A DNA stretch of 64,000 bases from Prevotella sp. GTDB taxonomy: Bacteria > Bacteroidota > Bacteroidia > Bacteroidales > Bacteroidaceae. The notes under the pieces were generated by a model. That model saw nothing but the letters and a program-made list of their open reading frames with translations, did not search any database and was not told where the DNA came from. The position numbers and the translations under genes are program-made. How positions within the stretch are numbered: the stretch's first letter is position 1; the number at the start of each line of letters is the position of its first letter. Shown piece after piece: positions 1 through 9,023 of this stretch. The stretch lies in assembly GCA_017428055.1 (NCBI GenBank), contig JAFRRN010000020.1:1-64000 (forward strand). The letters run 5' to 3'.

Positions 1-1
1 C

Positions 2-1999
2 GACAACCCAACCGTTAGCGAGAACATCAACTATTGGACGATTGAGAATCTCTCCGCTACAGGCGGTAGTGCCGGTGTCACCAATTATGGCGAAACAGAA
101 TTCTACCAAAGGACTTTTGATTTCTTCCAAAACATCGCAGGTCTTCCTATTGGAACGTATGAGTTTGGCGTGACTGGTTTCCACCGTGCTGGTAACCACT
201 CCACATATTTCTATGCCGGCGAGGACAAGATCTTGATCCCTGGCGTTGAAAGCTCTGTTGTGAACACAATGGCACAAGCCAAGGATTACTTTGACGCTGG
301 CAATGGTAAGGTTGCCTTGAAGTTCGCTCTTGAAGGTGAAAGCAACGATATCAAGATCGGTATCGTGAACAACGACACCGAGACCGACAAGTGGACCATC
401 TTCCGCAACTTCACCTTGAAGTATTTTGGCTCACAAGTTGACCTCTCCATCTATGAGGACGCTTGGGCACAGGCTGTTGCCGCCGCTGAGGCTGCTATCG
501 CCGACAATCCTAACGTGACGGGTGAGGAACTCGCTGCCGTGAATGCAGCCAAGGCTGACACTCCCGAGCAGACCAAGGCAAGCTACATCGAGAAGACTGA
601 AGCTTTGACCGCCGCCACACAGGCCCTCGTCAATGCCGCTCCTGCTTATAACGCATACGTTGCAGAGAAGGCCATCGCCGAGATGATTGGTGTTGAGGCT
701 GGTGAAGATCCTACTACTGCCGCTGCCGCTGTTGAGGCTACGAACAACCTGAAGGTTGCTGAGTTCAACTATGTGAAAGAGGAATATCCTAACAACTATG
801 CAGAAGTCATTGGTACATTTGACACATGGACTGGCACAGCCACCGTTGCTGGTGAGCCCGCAGAACCCAACTATCTTGATTCTGAGCACTGGAGTGGCAC
901 AACCCACGCTTACTATGAGCAAGCATCCAATGGCTGGGGCAATGCTGGTGGTTGGACAATCAAGTATGAGAAGACTGCCAAGTTGCCAGCCGGTGACTAT
1001 ATGTTGAAGGTTGCCGCTCGTTCTTCCGCTGGTACTACAAGTTCTGTTTCTTGTACAGCTACTGAAAATACCGTAGCATTACCAAGTGTTGGCAATACTG
1101 CTAAGGGTATTGACCTCGAAGGTAACGCATCATTCGAAGGCGACAACTTCGCTCACGGTGGAGCTGGTTTCGGTTGGGAATGGCGTTTCCTCCCCTTCAC
1201 CTTGACAGAGACAACTGAAGTGACGATGACATTCTATGCTAAGGCTACTTCTCAATATCAGTGGATGTCTATCGCCGACGGTACACTGCTCTCGAAGCAA
1301 GAGATTCAGAATATCGTTGAAATCGCTGGCACAGACGAGGCTGCTCCCGAGGCTCAGGTTGCATCACAAGTGCTTACCGACCGCAAGTTGCTTGCTGGTT
1401 TGAACACCGTGATATTCCCATTCGAGACCACGAAGGAAGAATTGGGTGCTGCTACCGTTCTTGAATATACAGGTACTACTGAAGAGGCTGACGGCTTGAC
1501 ATTGAACTTCAAGGAAGTTGCCGCTGTAGACGGTGTTGTTACCTTGCAGGCTAACGTTCCTTACGCAGTGTTCGCTGACGCTGACCAAGAGGAAAACCTC
1601 ACCTTCGGTGCAAAGAACATCAATCCTGGTGGTGGATGGTACAATGAGTGTGTAACAGAAGACCCGAATGGCCAATTCGACTTCAGAGGTACTTACAGCG
1701 AAATGAGGAAGAATGATAATAGTACTATCGTTGCTGGCGACTATGTAGCAGGTGCTCAAGCATTCAAGAAGGCTAAGGGTGGTAACGGTCTGAAAGCTTA
1801 CCGTGCATACTTGCAGAATGTAAGCGGAACAGAGGCTAAGGTTGCCTTCAACTTCGGTGGTACCATCGTTGACGGTATCGAAGCAGTTGAACTCCTGAAC
1901 AACCTCTCTGGCGACATCTACAACCTCAATGGCCAGAAGCTCGAGAAGGCTCAGAAGGGCATCAACATTGTCAATGGCAAGAAAGTCATGGTAAAATAA
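2..1999 (+). CDS. Large secreted protein, 3' part (start outside window)
   Basis: The frame is open from base 2, so at least 665 residues of a larger protein are present and the start is upstream. The visible part alternates beta-rich stretches with an Ala/Glu-rich helical linker (about bases 460-780), then a jelly-roll-like segment with many Gly, Ser, Thr and aromatic residues, as in carbohydrate-binding modules. It ends in a short conserved-looking tail (DIYNLNGQK, then GINIVNGKKVMVK) of the kind seen at the C-terminus of many secreted Prevotella proteins and resembling type IX secretion sorting tails. No catalytic motif was recognised. It is followed after 28 bases by a tiny gene and a terminator. 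Function unknown; extracellular or cell-surface location is inferred from the tail and composition. Confidence 0.75.
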   Translation, partial: DNPTVSENINYWTIENLSATGGSAGVTNYGETEFYQRTFDFFQNIAGLPIGTYEFGVTGFHRAGNHSTYFYAGEDKILIPGVESSVVNTMAQAKDYFDAGNGKVALKFALEGESNDIKIGIVNNDTETDKWTIFRNFTLKYFGSQVDLSIYEDAWAQAVAAAEAAIADNPNVTGEELAAVNAAKADTPEQTKASYIEKTEALTAATQALVNAAPAYNAYVAEKAIAEMIGVEAGEDPTTAAAAVEATNNLKVAEFNYVKEEYPNNYAEVIGTFDTWTGTATVAGEPAEPNYLDSEHWSGTTHAYYEQASNGWGNAGGWTIKYEKTAKLPAGDYMLKVAARSSAGTTSSVSCTATENTVALPSVGNTAKGIDLEGNASFEGDNFAHGGAGFGWEWRFLPFTLTETTEVTMTFYAKATSQYQWMSIADGTLLSKQEIQNIVEIAGTDEAAPEAQVASQVLTDRKLLAGLNTVIFPFETTKEELGAATVLEYTGTTEEADGLTLNFKEVAAVDGVVTLQANVPYAVFADADQEENLTFGAKNINPGGGWYNECVTEDPNGQFDFRGTYSEMRKNDNSTIVAGDYVAGAQAFKKAKGGNGLKAYRAYLQNVSGTEAKVAFNFGGTIVDGIEAVELLNNLSGDIYNLNGQKLEKAQKGINIVNGKKVMVK

Positions 2000-2027
2000 T
2001 CAAACAATAACACATTATATATTTATT

Positions 2028-2204
2028 ATGAAGAAAGTATATTTTGCACCAGAGACTACACAAACAAACGTAATCGTTGAGAGTCTCCTTCAGAATTTGA
2101 GTAACCAAGGTGGTGGTAACTGGTCACAAGGTGGCGTTGGCGACGATGATCCCGACGACCCAACCGATGATGACGGCCGCGCAAAACCCAGCGTATGGGA
2201 ATAA
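2028..2204 (+). CDS. Small acidic 58-residue protein
   Basis: ATG to TAA reads 58 codons. The N-terminus is MKKVYFAPETTQTN, followed by a hydrophobic-amphipathic stretch (VIVESLLQNL), a Gly/Asn linker and a strongly acidic Asp/Pro run (about residues 39-49) before RAKPSVWE. It lies 28 bases after the secreted protein gene and before a perfect terminator, so it is probably cotranscribed. Short proteins that start MKK-x-Y-x-x-P-E and end in an Asp-rich, Trp-containing tail recur in Prevotella genomes (family knowledge, from memory); their role is unknown to me. It has no clear signal peptide or lipobox. It is below common gene-caller length cut-offs and easily missed. Confidence 0.65.
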   Translation: MKKVYFAPETTQTNVIVESLLQNLSNQGGGNWSQGGVGDDDPDDPTDDDGRAKPSVWE

Positions 2205-2246
2205 TCCCAAGCGTTAGAGATTGAACAAAATCCTCTATAAGAAAGG

Positions 2247-2278
2247 CGGGTAGGCTAACAGAGCCTACCCGTTTTTTT
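2247..2278 (+). terminator. Rho-independent terminator
   Basis: A perfect 10-bp stem (CGGGTAGGCT with AGCCTACCCG) closes a 5-base loop and is followed by seven T. It ends the transcript carrying the secreted protein and the 58-residue gene. Confidence 0.93.
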
Positions 2279-2408
2279 AGCACACAAAAAAATGTAAATG
2301 AATACACATTTCCTGTCACAGACTGAAAAGGATTAACAGCATCATGCGGTCACAAATATGTATTTCCATCATTTGAATCAACTTAACGACACAAAAATAC
2401 AATGATTA

Positions 2409-2440
2409 TTTGTACGATAACAAATTATTTCGTAACTTTG
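2409..2440 (+). promoter_or_regulatory. Bacteroidetes-type promoter for the DUF4143 ATPase
   Basis: TTTG at 2409-2412, 20 bases, then TAACTTTG at 2433-2440. This matches the known TTTG-N19/21-TAnnTTTG consensus for the primary sigma factor of Bacteroidetes. The predicted start of transcription is about 2447, some 30 bases before the ATG. Confidence 0.85.
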
Positions 2441-2477
2441 GACAATTTTAAAGTTGAACTTTAAATTTGTCCGAACC

Positions 2478-3659
2478 ATGAATAAGACTTTGATTGACAG
2501 GCAATTGCTTCCATCCATCAACACGGCATTCCAATATCTCCCCATCATCACGCTTACCGGCCCGAGACAATCGGGGAAGACCACTTTGTGCCGTAATTTA
2601 TTCGCCTCTCTCCCTTATGCCAATTTGGAAGATGCCTCCATCCTACAGGAAATCCAAACAGACCCCAAAGGATTCTTGACCAAATATCCCCAAGGACTCA
2701 TCCTTGACGAGGCGCAAAACTATCCGGAGATATTCTCCCATCTTCAAGTCATTGTCGATGAAGACAGGTATCAAGGCAATACTAACCACAAATATATTGT
2801 ATCGGGAAGCAACAACTTCTCGTTATTGGAAAAGACGGCACAATCCATGGCAGGACGGACAGCGGTGATGACCCTACTTCCCCTCTCTACAGCGGAAATC
2901 CTCAACTATGAGGATGATGCAAATACCAACAAACTGATACTTTATGGAGGCTACCCGGCCATTTGGAAGACAGACATCCGTGGGCGGGAAATACTTCTTT
3001 CTAACTATTATACTACTTACATTGAAAGAGATGTCCGAAAGCTCATCAACGTTAAAGACCTAAAAGCATTCCAGACCTTTATCAGATTGTGTGCAGGGAG
3101 AGTAGGTCAAGAATTCAACGCTTCTTCCCTCTCGATAGAGACAGGGGTAAGTGTACCTACTATCCAGCATTGGATGAGCATCCTCATCGCCTCGTATGTC
3201 GTTTACTTGTTGCATCCCTTCCATTCTAACATTGGAAAAAGGCTAACCAAAACGCCTAAACTATACTTTTATGACACAGGCCTTGCTGCGTACCTATTAG
3301 GCATCAACACCATTGAGCATATAGAAACACACCCTCTCAGGGGAAACCTTTTTGAGAATATGGTCATCAATGACATGATGAAAGCGGGCAGCAATCTCGG
3401 AAAAGAGGAACGGCTTTTCTTTTACAGGGATAAAAGCCAACATGAGGTGGATGTCATCCGAACAACACCCGACAAGACCGAAGCGTACGAGATAAAAGCC
3501 GGGAAATCCTTTTCTACCAGTTATTTCACCAATCTCAACTATATCAAAGGACTCCTCCACGATAAACTCTCCAAGACCATGGTCGTCTATGATGGCGAAC
3601 AGGAAAACATGCAATATGAGAACGGCATTATCAACTTTCGCCATTTGAAGTTTTATTAA
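2478..3659 (+). CDS. AAA ATPase with C-terminal DUF4143 domain
   Basis: 393 residues from the ATG at 2478; an upstream TTG at 2454 is in frame but the promoter spacing and the family start (MNKTLIDRQ) favour 2478. A Walker A motif (GPRQSGKTT) lies near residue 32 and Walker B (LILDEAQ) near residue 75. The C-terminal third has the DUF4143 pattern with EVDVI and YEIKAGKS, a PD-(D/E)xK-like arrangement. Proteins of this family are common and often multi-copy in Bacteroidetes; their biological role is not established. It has its own promoter and is followed with no gap by the HExxH gene. Confidence 0.88.
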   Translation: MNKTLIDRQLLPSINTAFQYLPIITLTGPRQSGKTTLCRNLFASLPYANLEDASILQEIQTDPKGFLTKYPQGLILDEAQNYPEIFSHLQVIVDEDRYQGNTNHKYIVSGSNNFSLLEKTAQSMAGRTAVMTLLPLSTAEILNYEDDANTNKLILYGGYPAIWKTDIRGREILLSNYYTTYIERDVRKLINVKDLKAFQTFIRLCAGRVGQEFNASSLSIETGVSVPTIQHWMSILIASYVVYLLHPFHSNIGKRLTKTPKLYFYDTGLAAYLLGINTIEHIETHPLRGNLFENMVINDMMKAGSNLGKEERLFFYRDKSQHEVDVIRTTPDKTEAYEIKAGKSFSTSYFTNLNYIKGLLHDKLSKTMVVYDGEQENMQYENGIINFRHLKFY

Positions 3660-3986
3660 ATGCGAATCATCCACAACCGCTTCATCCCATTCAAGAAATA
3701 CGATGCCATCAATTTGTTTGGCATCCTCTTCTGCCGCAAGGGCGTGACCGTCACGACCGACCTCATCCAGCATGAGCGCATCCACACGCGGCAGATGTGG
3801 GAGCTGTTGGTGGTGGGCTTCTATCTATGGTACATCGCGGAATGGCTCATCCGCTTGCCGATGAAAGGCCGCGCCTATTCCAACATCTCCATGGAGCGCG
3901 AGGCATACGATCACATGGACGACCCCAATTACCTACTCCACCGCAAGCCATACGCCTGGGTCAAATACTTGAGAAATAGCAAATAG
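3660..3986 (+). CDS. Small HExxH-containing protein (108 residues)
   Basis: The ATG follows the previous stop codon directly, so translation is probably coupled. The protein has HERIHTRQM (an HExxH zinc-peptidase-like motif) near residue 38, a short hydrophobic segment (about 49-65, LLVVGFYLWYIAEWLI) and an ERE-AYDH motif near residue 80 that could supply a third ligand. I recognise it only as a conserved Bacteroidetes protein without an assigned function; the length is far below that of known peptidases, so activity is uncertain. The region is richer in G+C than the preceding gene. Confidence 0.72.
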   Translation: MRIIHNRFIPFKKYDAINLFGILFCRKGVTVTTDLIQHERIHTRQMWELLVVGFYLWYIAEWLIRLPMKGRAYSNISMEREAYDHMDDPNYLLHRKPYAWVKYLRNSK

Positions 3987-4019
3987 CGTATTCGAATGAG
4001 ACATTTGAATACGCTATTT
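3981..4019. terminator. Long hairpin between convergent genes
   Basis: AAATAGCGTATTC at 3981-3993 pairs perfectly with 4007-4019; allowing one G-T pair the stem extends to 18 bp with a three-base loop. The stop codon of the HExxH gene is inside the left arm. There is no strong T-run, but its site between a plus-strand and a minus-strand gene suggests bidirectional transcript-end protection or termination. Confidence 0.6.
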
Positions 4020-4037
4020 GCATGTTATCAATCTTGT

Positions 4038-6053
4038 TTATTCCACGATGATGATGCCGCCCATAGGCTGGATGGTAACCTTCGCCTCACCTTTCTTATT
4101 CACTTTCAAGGTCTTTAGGGAAGCGGTGGGAAGGATTTCCCCGGCTTTCTTGGGTTCATCCACATAGTAGCGGACGGTTTTGTTAGTGAACATCGGGATC
4201 GACAGCGTGAGAGTCATCGCCTTGTCCGTACCGTTGATGCCACCCACATACCACTTGTTACCCGTGCGTCGGGCGATAACCGCATAGCGTGTGGGATAGC
4301 CATCAATGAATCGCGTCTCGTCCCAACGGGTTGGTACTTGGCGAAGGAAGTCGAGTTCAAACTGTGGCAGTTCATCAAGGTTGTTGGGGTACATCGCCAC
4401 GCAGTTCACGCTTGTCTGGTTGGTGATGGCTGTTGCCATCTCGAAGATGTCGGATGTATACCGCTGGTGACGGCTCTTGTTGTCACGGCTCATGTGGTGG
4501 TTCATCATCATGCCGCCCCAATCAAACGAGCCGACGGCATTCCGTGCGAAGGGGTGCATCGACATCTCAAATCCCTCTTGCTTGGCATGGTAATCGGTAA
4601 AATACACATTCTCCGATGCCAATGCCGCCTCGCTTGCCACATAGTTGGGGTACATCCTCTCCCACCCTCTTGGCAACGTACAACCGTGGAAAATCACTTG
4701 GATGCCATAGTCGTTGGCATCGCTAAGGATGTCCTCATAGAGGCGCATGGTCTCTTGCTTGTCGCCTCCGAAGAAGTCTACCTTAATCGCCTTCACGCCA
4801 ATCTTCTTCATCCACGCCATCTCACGCTTGCGCTTGATGGCATTGTTCATGATGCCACGTGGTCCTTGCGGTGCATCGTTCTCAAAACCATTGGAGTTAT
4901 ACCAAAGCATCAACTTCACATTCTTCGTCTTGGCATACGCTGCCAACTGCTCGATACGTTCCCATCCAATCTGCGTGTCCCACAGTCCATCTACAAGGCA
5001 ATACTCATACCCCATGGTGGAAGCGAGGTCTATCATCTTCACTTGGTCGTCATAGTTGGTGGCATTGTCTTGCCACACCAGCCAACTCCAAGTGTATCGC
5101 CCTGGCTGATAATCCTCCGATGGCTCATAGAGCGGTTTCACGAAATCGAAGGGGATGGTTGTCTCCACGATGGGCTTTAAGGTTTTACCCACGGTGATGG
5201 TGCGCCAAGGAGTCTCGCCGGGGAGCATGATACCCGCATACTCGGAGCCGAAGCCATTGTTCTCACCCTTTTGGGGATAGGCGACGGTGTAGCCATGGCC
5301 TGACTCGTAGTCGCTCAATCGCGCCCCGCAATATTCACTCGTCACGCCCGTCTCGCTGATGAGCACCCAGTGTTCGGTGTGTTGCGGCAATGCCGCAACA
5401 TACGGGACGGAGGGGGTAGATGATGAAGAGGGGATGCGGAAGAGGCAGGGGAAGGTATAGCCCACGCCAAACCGCGACTTCTTGTTCATCGGTGCATCTG
5501 CCTCATAGTCCTCCTCATAGCTGGGCTTGGTACGCTCCCACCCTGTCATCGGCGTAATCTGCGGGCAGATAAAGGTACGTGTCTCATCGGGAAGGTTGAA
5601 AGCTGTAGCCTCTTCATAGACGATGGCACATTTGGGATTGTCCTTGGGCCCTCGCCCCAGAGTGTACTTAAAGGCGATGTCGTTGTTCTCCACACAGAAG
5701 ATGACGCTCATGGGAATCTTCGCCTCTGTCTCGAAGTCCACTTGCAGACGGTTTGCCACCACTGACACGCTGGAGAACTTCGACCGAGAAAGGAGGTAGG
5801 CATAGCGCAATGTCTCTTGCTTGGCGTCGGGCAACATCCTCAGTCCTTTCGTGAAATCGCCCACATTGGTCTTCAAGCCGAGGGCAGAGGGCTTGACAAT
5901 CTCCTTCCCGTCATATTGAACGGCGTATGATGCCTTTCCTTCGTCACACGAAATCGTTACAACGAGCCGTCCGTCCGGCGATGAAACAACTTTGCTGTCG
6001 GCAAAGGCATACGCAGATGCCAACAACGCTAAAGATAAAAACAGTTTTCTCAT
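4038..6053 (-). CDS. Glycoside hydrolase family 97, alpha-galactosidase-like
   Basis: 671 residues, the usual GH97 length. A signal peptide (MRKLFLSLALLASAYAFA) predicts export to the periplasm. An N-terminal beta-sandwich (about 20-290) precedes the barrel, which contains LMLWYNSNG, VDFFGGDKQ and FARNAVGSFDW, then a C-terminal beta-domain. Asp426 in VDFF sits where the retaining GH97 enzymes carry their nucleophile, so an alpha-galactosidase-type retaining activity is more likely than the inverting SusB type; YPNYVASEAAL carries the candidate acid/base Glu. The start overlaps the creatininase-like gene by four bases (ATGA). Its place at the end of a sialic acid operon fits digestion of host glycans. 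Substrate is inferred. Confidence 0.88.
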   Translation of the reverse strand: MRKLFLSLALLASAYAFADSKVVSSPDGRLVVTISCDEGKASYAVQYDGKEIVKPSALGLKTNVGDFTKGLRMLPDAKQETLRYAYLLSRSKFSSVSVVANRLQVDFETEAKIPMSVIFCVENNDIAFKYTLGRGPKDNPKCAIVYEEATAFNLPDETRTFICPQITPMTGWERTKPSYEEDYEADAPMNKKSRFGVGYTFPCLFRIPSSSSTPSVPYVAALPQHTEHWVLISETGVTSEYCGARLSDYESGHGYTVAYPQKGENNGFGSEYAGIMLPGETPWRTITVGKTLKPIVETTIPFDFVKPLYEPSEDYQPGRYTWSWLVWQDNATNYDDQVKMIDLASTMGYEYCLVDGLWDTQIGWERIEQLAAYAKTKNVKLMLWYNSNGFENDAPQGPRGIMNNAIKRKREMAWMKKIGVKAIKVDFFGGDKQETMRLYEDILSDANDYGIQVIFHGCTLPRGWERMYPNYVASEAALASENVYFTDYHAKQEGFEMSMHPFARNAVGSFDWGGMMMNHHMSRDNKSRHQRYTSDIFEMATAITNQTSVNCVAMYPNNLDELPQFELDFLRQVPTRWDETRFIDGYPTRYAVIARRTGNKWYVGGINGTDKAMTLTLSIPMFTNKTVRYYVDEPKKAGEILPTASLKTLKVNKKGEAKVTIQPMGGIIIVE

Positions 6054-6820
6054 AAATATAATTCTGATGTTTGTTTGATTTTCGTAAATTCACATAAGAA
6101 GTCCACGTATGCCTGCACGACAGCCTCGGCAAAGCGTTTCCCCTTTTCAGCCGTTGACTTCATGGGGTTGCCGATGCCCGTGTCAGTGGTTACCATACTC
6201 CAATCCCTCGGTACCCAAACCTTTCCTTCTTTCATTGCCTTGAGGGAGAATGTCTTTGCGTTTCCCTCGCCCGCCTCATCAAGGTGTACGAGTTCAGGGT
6301 GGTAGTGCATCATGACTGATGTCTCTATCTCATCGGCATGTTCGCCTGGTTGCTCAAAGTAGTCAGTTGGTCGCGCCATCTTATACCATTCACTCGACGC
6401 AATGATGAAATCGGGATAGTCGAGCAACAAGTCTCTAATCATCGGCTTAAAGACATTGCCGCCATGACCGTTCACTATCAACATCTTCCGAAATCCCTGT
6501 TCATATAAGGAAGCCACGATGTCGGTCAGGATGGCCTTCTGCGTCTCATACCGGGCATGGATACAAAAGGGCAGCTGTCGTTGTCCGGGGTTTTGCGCAC
6601 CCATGTTGACGGGCGGCAATACCATGCAACGCACACCTTTATTAATATATACGGCATTTGCCGCATCGAGAGCTATGCCATGCGAAAGAATGCAGTCCGT
6701 GAGATAGGGCAGATGGAGGTTGTGGGGCTCTGTCGCGCCCCAAGGTAATAATACGATGTCGTATTGCTGGCTGCGGGTGCGGCCGTATGTGGCGGTGGAT
6801 AGGTCTATGGGGGATTTCAT
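6050..6820 (-). CDS. Creatininase-family amidohydrolase
   Basis: 256 residues. The family signature is clear: PWGATEPHN near residue 27, then LTD, VNGHGGN near residue 120, and GEHADEIETS near residue 160, which together form the two-metal site of creatininase/creatinine amidohydrolases. No signal peptide, so cytoplasmic. It overlaps both neighbours by four bases (ATGA), so it is translated with the sialate epimerase gene and the GH97 gene. Family members open cyclic amides or hydrolyse related C-N bonds; the substrate here is unknown. The context suggests an amide of a sialic acid or amino sugar rather than creatinine (inference). Confidence 0.85.
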   Translation of the reverse strand: MKSPIDLSTATYGRTRSQQYDIVLLPWGATEPHNLHLPYLTDCILSHGIALDAANAVYINKGVRCMVLPPVNMGAQNPGQRQLPFCIHARYETQKAILTDIVASLYEQGFRKMLIVNGHGGNVFKPMIRDLLLDYPDFIIASSEWYKMARPTDYFEQPGEHADEIETSVMMHYHPELVHLDEAGEGNAKTFSLKAMKEGKVWVPRDWSMVTTDTGIGNPMKSTAEKGKRFAEAVVQAYVDFLCEFTKIKQTSELYL

Positions 6821-8079
6821 GGGATGGGGGAAATGGGGTTAATGGGGTTGATGGGTTGATGGGATATAGATAAGATTTCTTGGCAAAGCGTATGGCTCTT
6901 GACCATCATTCTCGGCACATGGAATGGTCCCTTGAAGATGTTGCCCTTAGCGGGTTGAGCTACCGAGCCATCCCGATGCAGATAGCCATACCACTCGCCA
7001 TGTTCATGGTCGGGGAAGTGGGCATACGTCCAATCGCTGATGAGCTGGTGTCGCTTTAGGTATTTCTCATCGCCTGTTGCTTGATAGGCATAAAGTGATG
7101 CAATGATAGCTTCACATTGTGGCCACCAGAACTTCATGTCCTGCGAATAGTCCTGTGGAGGGAGGTTACGGCAGTCGCGGAAGTTGATGATGCCGCCGTA
7201 TGGTTCATCCCATCCCCATTGCCACGACCAGTCGAAGATGGTCAATCCCAACTCCGTGAGGTGCTTATCCCATTGGCGATGTTTAGCCTCCTCCAAGATG
7301 AACCATGCCGTCTCGATGCAATGTCCAGGGTTGATGGTTCGCCCCATACACGTATCGATAAACTCGCCATGAGGACCGACGGTTTCCAAAACCGCCTGAT
7401 ATTCGGGATGGACAAAATATCTCTCAAGGGCATCTATCGAAGCATCGATGCGGGCGGTGAGAGCTGTCTCGATAGCATGTTCATTGTCACAAGAGAACGA
7501 ATCATCGGCACAGGCAGCACGTAAACGCGAAGCCGTATTGATGAGGATCATCGTGAGCGAATGCCCTTGCGACTCAAGGGCGGGCAAATACTTGGAATCC
7601 AAGAGCCCCGCCGTTCCCGCATAGCGTATCACCAATTGGAAAATCTCATTCGCCCTTTCGACAAAACGTGCATCCTTTGTGGCGATGGCATATTCCGCCA
7701 TAGCGATAATGGCGAAACACTCTGAGAAAAGATAACGACGCTTCCGCAAGGGAGTACCATCATCTTTCACTTCGAAAAACATACGCCCGTCCTCGTCTAT
7801 ACAATACTTTTCGATGAAGTCGATACAACTGCGCGAGGCATCGAGCCATTCTTGCCTTTGCTCAATATGATTGTAGGCAAAGGCACAGATGAATCCGAAC
7901 CGCCCTTGGAACCACACCGACTTCGTGGAATCCATCAGCGACCCATCCCTATTCAAACACGTATAGACACCCCCGTTGACAGTGTCAAGACCATGCTTGA
8001 GCCAAAAGGGCATGATGTCTTTTGTCAAGTCATCCTTATATCGTTGTGCCCAATACTTTAGATATAGTTCTTTGTCCAT
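6817..8079 (-). CDS. nanE: N-acylglucosamine 2-epimerase (NanE-type)
   Basis: 420 residues of the AGE/renin-binding-protein alpha/alpha-barrel family, with WFQGRFGF, FSECFAIIA, GHCIETAW and KFWWPQCEA motifs along the sequence and the active-site His residues of this family. In Bacteroides fragilis the equivalent NanE converts ManNAc to GlcNAc without phosphate (established for that pathway). It lies directly downstream of the sialate lyase gene, fitting this step. The last 14 or so residues (PINPINPISPIP) are encoded by a copy of the GGGGTTAAT-type repeat also found upstream of the lyase gene and are absent from typical family members. The stop overlaps the next start. Confidence 0.88.
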   Translation of the reverse strand: MDKELYLKYWAQRYKDDLTKDIMPFWLKHGLDTVNGGVYTCLNRDGSLMDSTKSVWFQGRFGFICAFAYNHIEQRQEWLDASRSCIDFIEKYCIDEDGRMFFEVKDDGTPLRKRRYLFSECFAIIAMAEYAIATKDARFVERANEIFQLVIRYAGTAGLLDSKYLPALESQGHSLTMILINTASRLRAACADDSFSCDNEHAIETALTARIDASIDALERYFVHPEYQAVLETVGPHGEFIDTCMGRTINPGHCIETAWFILEEAKHRQWDKHLTELGLTIFDWSWQWGWDEPYGGIINFRDCRNLPPQDYSQDMKFWWPQCEAIIASLYAYQATGDEKYLKRHQLISDWTYAHFPDHEHGEWYGYLHRDGSVAQPAKGNIFKGPFHVPRMMVKSHTLCQEILSISHQPINPINPISPIP

Positions 8080-8090
8080 CGTTCAAAAGA

Positions 8091-9008
8091 TTATAGTTGG
8101 TTGCAACGGGTAAAGAAGCCGATTTCCTCCAATTCACAACGCATGGCTTGTTCCTCTTCATCAGTCATGTTTTGAAATGGCACACGGTTGGGACCAAGGT
8201 CAAAGCCTATCAGTTTCATGATACGCTTGCCACCAACGATGTTACCTCGGTAATGGCAGATGACATTGATGACAGCTTGTGAGAAGTTCTGTTTCTCCCT
8301 TGCCGTCTCGATGTCGCCGCATTTCCATGCCTCGATGATGCCCACCAGTTCACGTCCGTTGTAATTGGTAGTACCACCAATGCCGCCCTGCGCCCCACCC
8401 TGTGCCAATGATGGGAGGATGGTCTCATCCTGTCCGTGCAACATGTCATACTTTCCGTCTTTGTACAGTCGGCATTGGTTGTACTCATACAAACTCTCAA
8501 ACGTATACTTGATACCCGCAAAGTTGGGGATTCGTCCATCCACCGCCTTCAACAAATCAAGCATGGGCAGATAGGCACCATTGAAAGCCGGGATATGGTA
8601 ATAATAAAAGGGTAACGATGGTGCGGCTGCGGCTATTTGCTCGCAATACTTCACCAGCTCCTCGATACGGCCAATCTTGGGGAATGGCGGAGCCATGCTG
8701 CCAATGCCCCATGCACCAATCTCTTGGGCATGGGCTGCCAAGCGAACACTCTCCCGTAGGCAGCAACTACCCACATGTACGATGACCTTGAATCCTTGGG
8801 GAGAAACACTCACCCATCGTTCTGCCAGAGCCATTCGTTCCTCTGTGGTAAGCATATAGCCCTCGCCCGATGAGCCATTGATAAACACGCCCTGCAATCC
8901 GTTCTTTTGCAACATGGTGGCATACTTCTCTATTGGCTCCAAGTTCACGTCGCCATTGGGATGGAATGGGGTGAAGGGAGCGTCTATGAGTCCTTTGATT
9001 TTATTCAT
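8091..9008 (-). CDS. nanA: N-acetylneuraminate lyase
   Basis: 305 residues, a DHDPS-like TIM barrel. The carboxylate-binding loop GSSGEG is at residues 45-50, the Tyr motif FYYYHIP at 134-140 and the Schiff-base Lys at 167 in GIKYT. It cleaves Neu5Ac to ManNAc and pyruvate in the cytoplasm (the Bacteroides protein is also called NanL). It sits between nanT and nanE in the same direction, the nanLET combination known from B. fragilis. A repeat tract of 9-bp units occupies the gap upstream. Confidence 0.93.
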   Translation of the reverse strand: MNKIKGLIDAPFTPFHPNGDVNLEPIEKYATMLQKNGLQGVFINGSSGEGYMLTTEERMALAERWVSVSPQGFKVIVHVGSCCLRESVRLAAHAQEIGAWGIGSMAPPFPKIGRIEELVKYCEQIAAAAPSLPFYYYHIPAFNGAYLPMLDLLKAVDGRIPNFAGIKYTFESLYEYNQCRLYKDGKYDMLHGQDETILPSLAQGGAQGGIGGTTNYNGRELVGIIEAWKCGDIETAREKQNFSQAVINVICHYRGNIVGGKRIMKLIGFDLGPNRVPFQNMTDEEEQAMRCELEEIGFFTRCNQL

Positions 9009-9023
9009 ATTATTGATTATTAT

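Noticed and set aside
4338-5180. Plus-strand frame of 280 codons inside the GH97 gene
   Set aside because: His/Val-rich composition typical of an antisense shadow of a G+C-rich gene; no motif and no promoter.
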